DNA of 64,000 nt from Eucommia ulmoides (GCA_016647705.1 CM028328.1:42539429-42603428), one strand, 5' to 3'. Counted from the first letter of the stretch, positions 35,677 through 48,356 are shown. A program made the numbers and translations. The notes: generated from the letters alone by a model not told the origin.

Positions 35677-38217
35677 TGATAAGTGGTTTATAACCAACAA
35701 ATAAAATACTTTTAAATTCAAATTTTTGTGTGTTTTCAATCATTTTTGTTAGTTTAATGTGTTTTTGTTGTGTTTTGTAGGATTACAAATAAATTGGAGA
35801 AAATGTGCAAAATGCGTGCATGTGCTATAACTTCAAGGTCAATTTTGACAATGATGCAATCCGATTTAGTAAAACTTAAAACATGAAAGTTGTATATCTA
35901 CGTCTTAGATTTACATATCTTTTTCAATCATCTCAATCGGAATTCGGACGAAAACGATATGGCCAAAATACGAAATGGGTTTAGGCACTGCTCAACGCGC
36001 GCTGTATCACGAAATTGAGCACACCGGTCAATGTGTTTATCCATAGCGCGCTACAGCGTGCTCGATCAGATCTGACGCGTTAAATGAGCAATTAGGGCTC
36101 ATTTTATGAGGAGAAAAAGAGGGAGAACGAAGGAGGAACGAAAAGAGGCGATTTTTGGGAGCGATTGGAGGCGATTTTGGGCAAGAAAACATCGTATGAT
36201 TGCGTTTTGATGCGAGATCGAGGAAGAAAACATCATTGGTGGCACGTGAAGTTGAAGATCTGGAGCCCAAACCCATAATAAGCTTTCCTCTACCTTTTTC
36301 TCCTCCCTAATCGTTTGTTTTAAGTTCGTATTTATAATATTGTGTTAAACTACTTACGTTTACTAATTTATTGAGAAGATTAGTTATGGATCTCTCTATA
36401 TTGTGTTCGTAATCTAGATATAGGGCTTGAATGAGTCTCGTTTGAGCCGTGTTGTGAATATTTTGTCAATTGTTAGATTTAATTCTACTTTATGCATCTC
36501 CTAGGCCTGATATGCTTGATTCATGTGGACAATGAGTTAGACAATTTTAGGTTATGAATTTTATACTCAGGAGAGGTTGAATTCGTAATCGGAATTGGGA
36601 GTGCATAATTTAGGCTGTTGTGAATCTGGGAGGAAATCAACACCTAAGTATTCGAGTTGGGAATTTAGGATCTTGTGAAACCGGGAGGTAATTGAGTTCT
36701 AGATTTATCAAGGAAATATTATATTTTAAACCCTCCAGATATTGACACTTTTCTAATTAGTCCCTCTCCGTTTGAGCATTTCATTTTAAACCCTCTGTGT
36801 ATCAGCACGTTTTTATTTAGTCATTCTGTAAAAAAAAATGTGCAAACGAATAGAATTGTGAGAGTAAATCGTCATTTTATATTATTTCATATTTTAATAT
36901 TTTTTCTTTTCTTTTTTCTTTTTTTCTTTGACTCGTCTCTCTCTCTCTTTCTCGTTCGCTCAAGACTCTTTCTCTTTTCCTCATTTCATCTCTCTCTCTC
37001 TCTATCTCTCTCTTCCTTATTTTTCTTCTCTCTCTCTATTTCTCCCTCTCCCCGCCGGCCAAAACTACCCCTGTTATAGGGGTTGGCAACAGGGGGTGGA
37101 AACACCCCGAAAATAGGGGTAGTTCACGCCCTATTGAAGGGGGTGAACCACCCCCTGTTTCGGGGGTATTTTTACCACTTGTTGCATGGGGGTGGTGCAA
37201 TAGAGGGTGATACAACCCTTGTTGAAGGGGGTACTTTCACCCCCAAAACAGGGGGTGGTTCACCCCCTATTGAAGGGGGTATTACCACCTCCTGTTCAGG
37301 TCGGTGGGGAGAGAGAGGGATAGAGGGAGAAAAGAAAAGGGAATGAGGAATAGAAAGAGAGAGAGGGAAAGATGGAGGGAGGAATGAGAGAGAAAGAGAG
37401 AGAATTGAGCGAGAGAAAGAGAGAAAAAAATCATTTAAAAATAGAAAAATATGTAAAATGATGGTTTTGTCCTTCTATTTTGTTAGTTTTAACAGATTTT
37501 TTGACGGAAAGACCAAATAAAAATATATTGATACCTAGAGGGTTTAAAATGAAACACTCAAATGGAGAGGGACCAATTAGAAAAGTGTCAATACCTAGAG
37601 GGTTTAAAATATAATTTTCCCATTTATCAATGAGAATCACAATTCAATTGTATTTATCTTTATAATGCTCCCAAAATATGCTCCCATATGATATTTTCGT
37701 TGCATTGAGAACCTGAATTTGACACTCAGGGAAGGTAATCTCGGGTTTAGACCTAGGTTAAACACAACATAAGCTTTAATAGATCGAGAGATATTTAGAG
37801 CTTGCATAATCTTTAAGGTCGGGTTTAATGAATGTTTTCACCTAAATACAGGATAAAGATATCGGTATTGAAGTGATTTCATTCTCTCACTTGACGCTCG
37901 GGAGAGATAGTGACAGAGCAATAGCACGAGGACCTTAATTGTAGAATGAACGAAATTAACTAATATTTGATTAATAGGATAACACGGGAATAATGAAATG
38001 AAATCAAGCCCCTAGAACATTAGTGCATTGAAAATCCATATTTTATTTTGTTTTTGTATTTATTTTAGTTTAGTTTTATTTTTACAAAAAAAAAAACAAA
38101 TTGGATCGCTTAGATAAAGTTCGGTTATGATAATCATGGTACTTAACGGCAATCTAAACCAATCTCTGTGGATACGATAACTCTTTCTCATTACTACACT
38201 ATTAAAACTTGACCCAT
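35677..38217 (+). repeat. 5' LTR of element F, interrupted by a Mutator-type element
   Basis: It aligns with 41050-42754, with an extra 910-bp insert plus 9-bp duplication (36712-37630). It lacks the terminal stretch equivalent to about 42705-42754; the sequence runs from CTTGACCCATAAA straight to the primer-site leader. The U3 palindrome region (about 35990-36070) has GCGCGCT motifs. Confidence 0.85.
36712..37621. mobile_element. Mutator-type foldback MITE in the LTR
   Basis: 910 bp with a 9-bp target duplication ATTTATCAA (36703-36711 and 37622-37630); the other LTR has an empty site near 42120. Terminal inverted repeats of about 150 bp begin GGAAATATTATATTTTAAAC on the left and GGGAAAATTATATTTTAAAC on the right. 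Inside are a CT-rich arm (36900-37050), a G/C-rich core with repeated AGGGGGT and ACCCCCT blocks (37060-37300) and a GA-rich arm (37305-37430), so almost all of it can fold back on itself. No transposase; frames inside are low complexity. Confidence 0.88.
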
Positions 38218-38225
38218 AAAGTTTT

Positions 38226-38243
38226 TGGCGCCGTTACCGGGGA
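38226..38243 (+). other. Primer-binding site for tRNA-Asp, element F
   Basis: TGGCGCCGTTACCGGGGA differs at one base from the complement of the plant tRNA-Asp(GUC) 3' end. This is where minus-strand cDNA synthesis would start and is typical of Athila/Tat elements. Confidence 0.85.
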
Positions 38244-38330
38244 TTGGCTTTTTAAATTGTTGTTAATATTGTGAATAAGTAATTTGATTTTAATTTAGGC
38301 ATTTTTTTTTTCATTTCTAATTTTTGTTTT

Positions 38331-39423
38331 TTGAGTTTTGTTTATTTTGCAAGGTACTTGAAGATGTATCATCAACAAGTGCTATTGCAATTTTCTCTAC
38401 AAGATTCAGAGCCATTTTATTGTGCTTGGGATAGATACAAAGAGTTGCTCATTTGGTTCCCCAGTCATGGTTTCCCGAAGGAGTACCAACTAATGAACTT
38501 CTTCGATGGATTACAAGCCACAACAAGAACGTTGTGGAAGGAGAAAATAGTACCACCTCTTTCTACGACCTACCCGCGGACAAAGTTTATTTGTCGTTAG
38601 AAGACATGGCCGAGTTAAACTATCAGAGATGGAATTTTTCAACAAATCACCAAAACTTGGGGGATAATTCCAACATTTTGGCGCCATGGATTGACATCCC
38701 GGACCAATCTGTGGAGTCTTCCCCCGCCCTGGAAGAAATGTTCGTTGCAATCATGGGGAGAACTCAAGTTTTCTTGAGGGGAACTCATGACCATCTCAAT
38801 GATCATGAGGACCGTTTTGACAATATTGAGACGGTCTTCACTGAAATAGACACGACCGTAAAGTCTCTTGAGACATAAATCGGTTAACTAGTTAGCAACA
38901 TTGAGACTGAGTCGGGAATGGTGGCACTAAGAGACACATATGTCACATTCATTGAAAGCCACCATGAGGAACCAAATGAAAATGAGAGCAACTTGGGTGT
39001 GTTTAATGACGAAGACTTGAATGAAAAGGAAACCTAAGCATGGATCAACGATGAAGAATCACAAGATGACAATTGTGAGTCTTCACCGTTTGGGATCCAA
39101 ATTGTGATGCCACCACCGATTGAAGACGATCAATCTACGAGGATCCGATGTGGCTCACTTGTCCTCTACCACCCTTAGCAACATTTATTCATGCCTACCA
39201 AGCACAAATGCCGGATCCAAATCATGTTGAGCTCACATGTCGATTATTTCCATATCTCGTCAAGCTTGAGGGCGTTCTAAACAAAGACCCATTTATCGTG
39301 TTGTATGACACATACTATGGGCGGAACTCACTCTTTGATGAGCTGTTCTCCAGTGTCAAGCCAAGGACGTTAAACCAAGTGCTTCTTGGGAGACAACCCA
39401 AGTTTTCAAATAATGGGGCCTGA
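38331..39423 (+). pseudogene. Athila-type gag remnant with coiled-coil tail (element F)
   Basis: Retrotrans_gag-like core: FYCAWDRYKELLIWFPSHGF, LMNFFDGLQATTRT, then after a frameshift near 38530 SFYDLPADKVYLSLEDMAEL and NYQRWNF. Next come SSPALEEM and a predicted coiled coil (FLRGTHDHLNDHEDRFDNIE). After stops near 38878 and 39037 a tail follows with VKLEGVLNKDPFIVLYDTYY and LNQVLLGRQPK. The order equals that at 24967-25985, so the two families share a gag-derived gene with a non-standard coiled-coil extension. The zinc knuckle and pol are absent. Confidence 0.72.
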
Positions 39424-40378
39424 GGATACACGATATAGGAGAAAGCCTCATACCGATCACCTTGCCTAGAGCATCACCGCCAACCACACTTAGAAGCAAA
39501 ATTGTCTCACCTCCCAGGTACGTGTCTTATTCCCTTGTGTTTAATTTGAATATATGTTTGACTTTGAGTTTGGGGGTGAGACAAATGTTGGCGTATGTGT
39601 GTTGGATTAGGAAATAATTATGTGTGTGATTTTTGTCTTATATCTTGTGTTCTTTTGGCCATGTTTTTAGTTTGTTTTTCCTTTTGTTAGTTTGTTTGAA
39701 TAAATTGTGAGTTTTTTTGAGATGATATGATTTGAAATCGATGATAAGTTTAAATACTTGATGTTCTCTTAGGTCTTTTGAAATGCATGTCATTGAGATT
39801 TCTATGTGTTTGACTTGTGTTAATTGAAATTCATTCTTGACTCGTTACACTTAAGCACCATGAATCACAATCACTTGGCCTTTTGGGTACTCGGAGAACA
39901 TTTATATGCTTTAGGTAGGTTTTGACATCTCGTGAATACTAGAATTCATTTGATTGAAACTCGAGGCAAAATACTAGGTTATATGTTTTTAGAGATATGA
40001 TTTAGGCATTCGTTTTGGATCGGTTGGGCCTTTGAAGCTAACCCTAAGAAAATTGTTTACCCCTCGTTGAGCCTCATTGTCTAATTCTTTCATTACCCAC
40101 ATTTGTGCAACTAACCCACTACTTAGCCTTCCACTTCCTAAACCCATCACTAATTGGCATGTTTGCATGGATCATTGAGCGTAAGGTCTAGCATGGGCAA
40201 TGTTTGAAAAGTCGTTGGGGGGTTGGGTTGTGTGTTTCATTTTGTATATGAGTTATCTTTAATAAAAAAAAAATTAAATAAAAAAATCGTTGTAGTATAA
40301 TAGTGAGTATCATATGTCCCCTTCGTTTTTCCCTGCAACATTGGGGACAATGTTAAGTTAGAGTTTAGGGGTATGGTT

Positions 40379-40428
<50 letters not shown>

Positions 40429-41049
40429 AATTGTTGTTTTGGTATGTTTTGTAAATAATACATTATGGGATTAATTGAAAAAAGATATTTGATGAAAGGG
40501 GGAGTCGGTGAAACGTTTTCTTAGAAATCGTGCAAAACCCATGAGTTGTGATACATGCCTAGGGTGATTTGAGCCTAAACACAACACATTTTCATCTACC
40601 TTTTATCCTAGTCATACAGTATAACCTGCAAAATCCTTTTGATCTCCAATGACATATGTACCTATACAATTAGTAGAGAGTGACACGAAAAATGGGCTTA
40701 TGGTTGTCTTGCATTCTTAATCTAGAGATTGATCAATGTCGTCTTAGCACAAAAATAAAAATAAAAATTGAGGCTCGTTTGGTTGGGTGAGAGTGATTGT
40801 GAACGTACTGACGCATCTAGAGTCTTGAGTGGATTGAAATTGATATTTAAAGTTGAAATTCTAGATAATCTTAATGTGTATAGTTCATTTGAGCTTGGAC
40901 CATCTTTTGTTTGCAAAGATTCTTGCACGGTTATTGATTCAATACGAAACTCACATTTTTATCATTAACCTTTTTGTTCTTGATTTATTTTATTTTATTT
41001 TATTTTATTTTTGCTTGAGGATAAGCAAGCGTTTGAGTTTGGGGGTATT
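39424..41049 (+). other. 3' untranslated part of element F
   Basis: Non-coding. It has Athila-like spacer signatures such as ACATTGGGGACAATGTTAAG near 40338 and GCTTGAGGATAAGCAAGCG (about 41014-41032), ending in the polypurine tract. The CA/TA microsatellite lies at 40381-40428. Confidence 0.65.
40381..40428. repeat. (CA)15(TA)9 microsatellite
   Basis: An uninterrupted run of CA to 40410 followed by TA to 40428. Confidence 0.95.
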
Positions 41050-42754
41050 TGATGACTGATTTATTTACCAACAAATCAAGTACTTTTAGGTTCAAATATT
41101 TGTATTTTTTGAAGCATTTTTATTAGTTTAATGTGTTTTTGTTGTGTTTTGTAGGATTACAAATAAATGGGAGAAAATGTGCAAAATGCGTGCATGTGCT
41201 GTAACTCCAAGGCCAATTTTGACTATTATGAAATCCAATTTTGGATAAACGTAAAACATGAAAGTCATATATCTATGTCTTATCTTTCCATACCTTTTTA
41301 AATTAGCTTAATCAGAATTCGGATGAGAAAGATATGACCAAAATATGAAGAGGGTGCAGGCACTATCCAACGCGTGCTGCAGTGTGAAATTGAGCCCACT
41401 GCAGCACGATTTTGAGCATTGCAACTCGCAACGGTCAGTGTGTTTAGCCATAGTGTACTGTAGTGTGCTAAAATACACGTTGCAATGCGCTCGGTCTGAT
41501 CTGATGCGTTAAATGAGCAATTAGGGCTCATTTTGTAGGGGAGAACAAATGAGGCATGAAAAGAAGCGATTTTTAGAGAGAAAATATAGGTGACGGATTT
41601 TGGGGCTAGATTTGGGAGGAAAACACCCCATGGTATGGCGACTTGAGGCAGAATTAGAGAGAAAAACACCATTGGAGGCACAAATCCAAGCTTGGAGTTG
41701 AAGATTTGAAGTTCAAACCCACTATAAGATTTTTTTCTTCTCCCTAATCTTGATTTAATTTTGTATTTGTAATATTGTGTTGAACATGTTTACATTAACA
41801 ATTTATTGAAAAAAATAATTTTTGATTGTTTTATGTTGTGTTCGTAATCTAGATCTAGGACTTGATCGTGTTATATTATTTTGTTAATTGTTATATTTAA
41901 TTCCATTTTATGTTTATCTTAGGCCTAATGTGTTTGATTCATGTGGCCAATGAGTTAGACAACTTTAAGTTATGAATTTTACACTCGGGAGAGATTAAAT
42001 TCGTAACCGGAATGGGGATTGCATAATTTAGGTTGTTGTGAGTCCGGGAGGAAATCAACACCTAAGTAATCTAGTTGGAAATTTAAGATTTTGTGAAATC
42101 GGGAGGTGATCAGGTTCTAGATTTACCAGTTAGGTTTTCCATTCAATTGTGTTTGCCTCTTTAATGCTTCCAAAATATGCCCCCACATGATATTTTGGGT
42201 AAATTGAGAACTTGGGATTTGACACTCGGGAGAAGTAATCTCGAGTTCGGACTTAGGTTAAACACAACGTAAGTGTTAATAAATCGAGAAATATTTAGAG
42301 CTTGTGTAATCTATAAAGTCGGGTATAACAAATGTTTTCACCTTAATATGAGATAGGTATATCGGCATTGAAGTGATTACACATTCTCTCACTTGATACT
42401 TGGGAGAGATAGTGAGAGAGCAATAGCACAAGGACCTTGATTATTGAATGAACGAAATTAGCTAATAATTACTTAATAAGATAACATTAGAATAATGAGA
42501 TGAAATCAAGCCCTTAGAACATTTGTGCATAGCAAATCCATATTTTATTTTTTTATTGTATTTATATTTGTTTTAGTTATTTTAGTTTAAAAACCCAAAA
42601 TTTGGACACCTAAAAAAAGTTCGGTTACGACAATCACGGTATTTAACAACAATCTAAATCAATCCTTGTGGATAAGACAACCCTACTTTTCCTATTCTAT
42701 TAAAACTTAACTCGTACACTTACGGTATCATAGCAATGAAATAATTCGCTACCA
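41050..42754 (+). repeat. 3' LTR of element F
   Basis: 1705 bp, TGATGACTG to CGCTACCA. It has no Mutator insert (empty site near 42120). U3 carries GCGTGCTGCAG-like palindromes at about 41368-41500. The minus-strand frame at 41298-41681 is LTR sequence. Confidence 0.9.
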
Positions 42755-43448
42755 GAGTGTTCGTGTCAAAAGGGAAAAGCAATTTGTTAAGACGATAAGT
42801 GGCTCATTAACTTCAAAACCTAAGTTGTTCAAGTTATTAAGTCTAGAGAGTGCCTTAATACCTAATGTCACGAGCCAACTGGATTCGGATCATTGGTCCA
42901 ACTCTCACTACACGGACACCTTAGAAAGCTCAGTGGAGTTAACATTGCACATATCACTTATTTAAAGAGAATTGTTTTTTTTAATATGCATATAAAAAAT
43001 AAAAAATATATACGTATTTTTATTTCAGGAAAAAAAAGATTGTTTGATTGTTTAAAACCAGTTTACTAGCTACTTGTACTAAATTCATTATAAATGAAAG
43101 TTGCATGTATGTTGTGGGTAAAAAAATGAATATTGTTAGGAATCATATGCTATGAGATCAATGACTATTTTGGTAACTCTTGTATGATCTCAACTTGATA
43201 TGTTAGCATTGCACATGACTGATAAATATTTTGTGAGGAATTAAATTCATAATAAGGAACTTGGGATATTTGTAGGTAGCATCACTGTAAACCCTCACAA
43301 GACTATACTCGTCCACTAAGAGTGACCTAGGGGTTTAAAAGCTTGTTACATATGCTAAATGCAATCGTGTTCCCTATTGAAGTTGATTTTGTTTTAATTT
43401 TTATATTTAGTTTTGCTCGAGGACTAGCAAAATTTAGGTTTGAGAGTG
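42755..43448 (+). other. Athila-like element E, 3' internal part
   Basis: Non-coding, ending in GCTCGAGGACTAGCAAAATT and a purine-rich tract (TTTAGGTTTGAGAGTG) next to the LTR. It joins 35676 across element F. Confidence 0.7.
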
Positions 43449-44932
43449 TGATCACACTGCATTTTATGCGATCTATTATCAGTAAACTTAATTTTGTTAA
43501 TCGTACGATTAGATTAAAGTAATATAAATTAATTTATTTATTTTTTTGGTAGGTTTTTAAAAATGCAACAAAACAGCTTTAATTTGGAGAAAACGGACAA
43601 AAAACGAGCAAACCACGATGATCTGAATAAAAACCGTCGAATATGGCTTATCGGAGCCACGCAATCTTGAAGCAGGAATCTGGTTCATCAGAGCTATGCA
43701 TTGCGTGGCTCCTTTGAAGCCAGCTCGGTTTCGAAAGTCGAGCAAGTCGAATAGTTGCTCAGCTTCCGCCCTTAGCCGAGTAGTTTCTTGGCTTGAATCT
43801 GGCTTTCACCTAATCCGAAGTAGCCTGGGCGGCTTCCAAAGCCATTGAGCTGCCAAACCTGAGGCTCTAGCTCAGCTTGCCTTGGCTTTTGTGCATAATT
43901 TCAACTAACAATGAACATGTTTTTGTAGCTTCTTTTAACCAATTGCAGCCCAACTTGTTTTTCTCATTCCCAAGAAGTTGTTAAAGATATTTGTGATTTG
44001 TTTCCCTACAATTCTCAGATAAAAGGAGGAATTGATTGTGTAAAGGGGAAGGATTATCTTGATTTCAAATAAAATTTATAGCCAATTTTGGCTTTGAATT
44101 TTCCATTTATTTGTGCACTATTTTCATAATTCTTAAAGCAAAAACTTGATTTCAATATATAAAAAGGAAAATGGCGGTTTCAAGAATTTCATCCGAGAAA
44201 ACACCATTTCACGTATCAATGAGCAGCTAACTTCATCCAACGGGGTTATAATTGTGGTGAGGTATTTCAAATTTATGTAACAGTGTATTTTTCTTATTTA
44301 ATTATAGATATTGTATGAACTATTGTCTAATATAAATATTGTTCTTGAAATTGTATTATTGTAATTGGATTTATCGTCAAAATGTTCTTGTAGAAATTTG
44401 GGTTTAGATCCGATTACTACCAGAACATTAGATTTTGTACCTATGATCTAAATCTAAAAGTTAGACAATTGTATATTTTGGGCATTGATTATTACTTCGG
44501 ATGATTTATGCTTAGATTTTAATTCACCATAGATTAGTATAGTGTGTGAATTAAATACCAAAAATAAATCATGTTGGAGAATAATTAATTCAGTTTGTCT
44601 GAGTAGTTATGACTTGTAGTTAAGAACACTCGTTTATATAAATCCGAATTAAAAAGAAAAATATGAAAACAACATAAGTGCAAAAAACGGATCCATAATT
44701 CCTAAGCCGATTTCTTACTTTCATTAATTAGATCTAAGATTTATTTTCATGTACTTGAAAATTCAAATTAAAAAAAAAAAAAAAAAAAACACAAATCTTA
44801 TTTCATTTTAAAGAGAAAAACAATAATAGAAATTGACAATTACAAGCAAATCCCTGTGGTTCGACACTTGTACTTAAGTACACTATAATACGATATTTTG
44901 TGTCTAAATAGAGTATTACATTTGAGTGATCA
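43449..44932 (+). repeat. 3' LTR of Athila-like element E
   Basis: 1484 bp, from TGATCACACTGC to GAGTGATCA (TG...CA). It has a poly(A) run at about 44770-44789. The left half of element E, with its other LTR, is missing. Confidence 0.7.
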
Positions 44933-44989
44933 AAGTCCGGAATCTCACCTAGAGCTTTCAAAACCACGTCAAGCAGACGTGCCTTAGAC

Positions 44990-46260
44990 AACCCCCTTTG
45001 CCTCTGTCGGCATTACAAGAGATGGCGCCACCCGTTGACGAGACGCGACCCACCACTTGTCAAGGACGAAAGGCTTGACGAGAACAAAATCAAGAGGAAG
45101 AATGTTTCCCTACGTAGTGAGACCTCTGATAGAAGTTGGAAAGGATCCAAGCGGAATGAGATGAATCACAACAACAAGCCAGAAATTGTAGGCATGACAT
45201 TGAACCCCCAAGGTCGAACCAGACCCCTAAATTTCATTCTTGGATAGGTCCATGAGCATCCTTGGAAGAATCGAGTGACAAAACCCGAAGGGCTCCACCA
45301 TGAAGGGACGAATCATGGCACACCCACACTGTAGGCGGAACTCACGAGACATCCCGACAAACCCTGTCGTGTTCGCAGAAAGTTTTCTCAATGACTTGTT
45401 CAAGGCCCCAATGGTGTTAGCCTAGTCTTTGAATTGACGACGACCTGTGGGAGCAGGTTAGAGCCATCCACGAAAAGCTAGGACAGATTGGGAGGAAGGA
45501 GCCGAGCGTCTATGAGATGGTGAAGAAAAATGCTTCACCTTTCACTTTTCATGTATTGCAGGAGCCTATCTTGTCCAACTTCAAGATGCATCCCACATTG
45601 GGACGTACTAGGGAGATTTCAACCTTGTAGATCACCTCAATGCCTATCATGCAAGCACGAACTTCCAAGGAGTGTCGGACTCAACAAAGTGCCAAGCTTT
45701 CCAGGTCACTTTGGCTAGGGCCGCGTGCAAGTGGTACAATACCCTGAATCTAGGTAGCTTTAACTCTTTTGAATATTTTAGCCTTGTTTTTGCCTACAAA
45801 TTTGCTAGCAGTAAGAGACGGGCCAAAAACTCATCGCACCTTATGTCAATCTAATAGAGAGAAGTTGAAAGAAAAAAGCTTACATCGAGAGGTTTCGCCA
45901 CGATTCGAAGCAAATTGAGGATCTGAATGACAGAGTGGGCATTACTGCCCTCATGATCGGGTTACAATCGAGCCCATTTCTGTATGAAATGGCCTGTGCC
46001 CCTCCAAAAACCCTAGTTGCAGCTTTTGCCCTCTCCATCGAATTCATCACTACGGAAGACGTCTGCAATGCCCAAGCCCAAGAAAAGGAGGGCACCAGTA
46101 GAAAGAGAAAAGCTAACGAGCCCAGCAGTTACAAACCTAGATGAAATGACTCTCAATCGAATAAGAAGCGGGGCAGAGTGGAGAAGGGCTTAATAGACTG
46201 AAGGTAGGGGAAAACAGATCCTCTCGGTGCTACAATAACTTCATGCCTCTCAATGCCTTG
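44990..46260 (+). pseudogene. Ty3/gypsy gag relic
   Basis: Retrotrans_gag (PF03732) similarity in several frames: QAFQVTLARAACKWYNTL, NSFEYFSLVFAYKFASSKRR, SSHLMSI, AYIERFRHDSKQIEDLNDRV, ITALMIGLQSSPFL and APPKTLVAAFALSIEFI. Gag builds the particle shell. Stops and shifts occur near 45240, 45850 and 46142. It is interrupted at 46260 by element G and resumes at 50065 with a spacing that suggests no host base is missing. Possibly Tat-like; no LTR of its own is recognisable in the window. Confidence 0.8.
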
Positions 46261-48143
46261 ATACCCCCAAACTTGGAATTTGGCTAGTCCTCAAGCTAAA
46301 CACACACACTAAAATGAAAAAAAAAAAGAACAAACTGAATTAAATAACAAACAACCTACAAACAATCTAAACATAACAACATGCGAGTTTTGACTTCTTC
46401 TAACGGCCTATTTATTTTTTCCTCAACAACCGCTAATTATTTCGAGTTCAAGCGGTAACACACAACATGTAATGTTCTAGGATTTCGACATGCAATAATG
46501 GTGAATGCTATTCTAGATCCTGTAAACGTGTTAGTGCGAGACTCAATAATATAACTATAGAACGATTGGATTGGATTATCCCCCAATGAAATTTATGACT
46601 TAGACCGTAAAGAATTAGGATTTCCATAGGCTTGATTGGGGTCCACTCTCTACTAATGTAGGTTTAGTAGTTCATGAAGATCATTAGGACTTGGTTCGGT
46701 TTTGGTATATTTGGCCAAGGGTAATTTGGAATAGAAAACGGGTTAACGTTGTTAACTTAACGTTACCCAAGGCTCAATGCTTGGCACATTCACTCTCGAA
46801 CCCCCATAGAAAGATTGGAAACAATCTCGAACATGCATTTAAGACTGACGTACTCACTTGTCAAAAGAACGGAAATAAAAATCGTATTTACATTTTATTT
46901 TTTTTATTTTTTTTTCATGTTTTTCAATGAACACACCCCCAAACTTATTTGAATGTTACAATTGAAGGAGGGTGTGAAATACAAATGAAAAACGACAAGT
47001 GAGTACTCAAATATCGAAGTAATTAGAAGTTCACCCTAAACCCAACCGCTCACATCAAGAAGCCTTTGCAATGACTAACTTGATTCACTCAAATGTACCT
47101 TTAGATTCAGCGATTTAGGTTTGGAAAAAAGATCTACTGGCCATGGTATTAGTTTATGTGTTCTGAATTGAATTTGCATTTAGACTTCGACAGGGTAACG
47201 AGGGATAAACATGTATCAGGGTAGGTTTAAAAAGGCTTAAGTGACAAAACGAATGCCTAAATCACGTCTCTTGAACTACCTCGCGTAGGATTTCGCCTCA
47301 AGCTTCCCCTCAGTCAAATTCTAGAATCCTTAATGTGTCATGAATTTGGTTAATCGATAATCATCCTCAAATCAATTGAATAACTATACATTGAGTCTAT
47401 GTGCCCATGCAAATTAGGATCTACAATAATTTTTACCAAAAAGCATAGTCAAGCACACAAAATCACACATGTATGGGTATTACCCTTGGCTTCAAAAACA
47501 ACCAGGGGTAATTTTCATCATCGGGTGACAGCCCAGATGAACGCAAAACTCAACATGAAAACAACAACACAAAAACATAAACACATTCTAACCTAAACAC
47601 ACATGTAATACGAAAAAAAAAAAACACATAAACTAATAATACTACATACTACACATCACCGCCAAACTCAAAGTGGACAGTGTCCTCAGTGAACTCAATC
47701 ATCATTCTTCAACATATGGAATTAAAACATGCTGACGAAGGGTGTTTAAAACACTTACCTGGGAGGCGAGAGGATCTTGCCTCCGATTCAAGTCGGATAT
47801 GATGGATTTAACTTATTTGACCCTTGGTTGCCTCCCAAAAAGCGCATGGTTTAATGTCCTCAACTCGACATTTTTAGAATGCCCTCAAGACTGGCGAGAT
47901 TTTGCTTTGAATGGCTCAATCTTTCAACGAAACGCCTCACCAGCTTATGTGCTTGGACAAGCAACATAAAACGATTTGGAATCCCGTCAAAATGGATGCA
48001 TCAATACCCATCGATCTAACATCACCAAGTACCTTGCATGGGAAACAAAAACAAAACTACAAATAAAAATTATATACAAAAAAAATTGCATAAAGTAAAA
48101 TTAAGTCATTTACACACAATATCGATAATAACAACAAATCAAT

Positions 48144-48356
48144 GCCTGACAATTGTTACCAAAAACTTAGTAGCGATCACCAAGAACTGAATTCGCCTAA
48201 TGACCAATCCCCGGCAACGGCGCCAAAAACTTGGTGTGTTGACGGGACTAGAATACGATACACTTGCTTCTCCTATATAAAACTTAAGTCTCCGGCCGTT
48301 ACCACATTTCTCCGACAATAACATCAAAACAATCCTCGACAACGGTGCCAAAAACT
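48144..48356 (-). other. Triplicated primer-site/LTR-edge block in element G
   Basis: Three CCAAAAACTT(G/A)G junctions lie in a row. At about 48144-48172 is a decayed primer site followed by TTAGTAGCG. At 48208-48225 is an exact 18-nt match to the tRNA-Asp 3' end, followed by AAAACTTGGT. At 48333-48350 a copy with three mismatches sits directly against the LTR. Other Athila-like elements here show only one. Confidence 0.75.

Larger units (their letters stand above)
35677..42754 (+). mobile_element. Athila-like non-autonomous LTR retrotransposon (element F), complete
   Basis: Plus strand, 7078 bp including a 910-bp Mutator-type insertion, target duplication GAGTG on both sides. The 5' LTR is 35677-38217 (without the insert about 1.6 kb, last approximately 50 bp deleted); the 3' LTR is 41050-42754 (1705 bp, TG...CA). 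The primer-binding site for tRNA-Asp is at 38226-38243 (17 of 18). The polypurine tract GAGTTTGGGGGTATT lies at 41035-41049. The internal region has a broken gag-like frame, no pol, and a CA/TA microsatellite. Confidence 0.92.

Noticed and set aside
36840-37346. Frames of 79-87 residues, Ser/Leu-rich and Gly-rich
   Set aside because: Low-complexity translation of CT-rich and GGGGGT repeats in the foldback element.
48208-48225. Possible tRNA-Asp gene fragment
   Set aside because: Only the 18-nt 3' end is present, beside an LTR; it is a primer-binding site.
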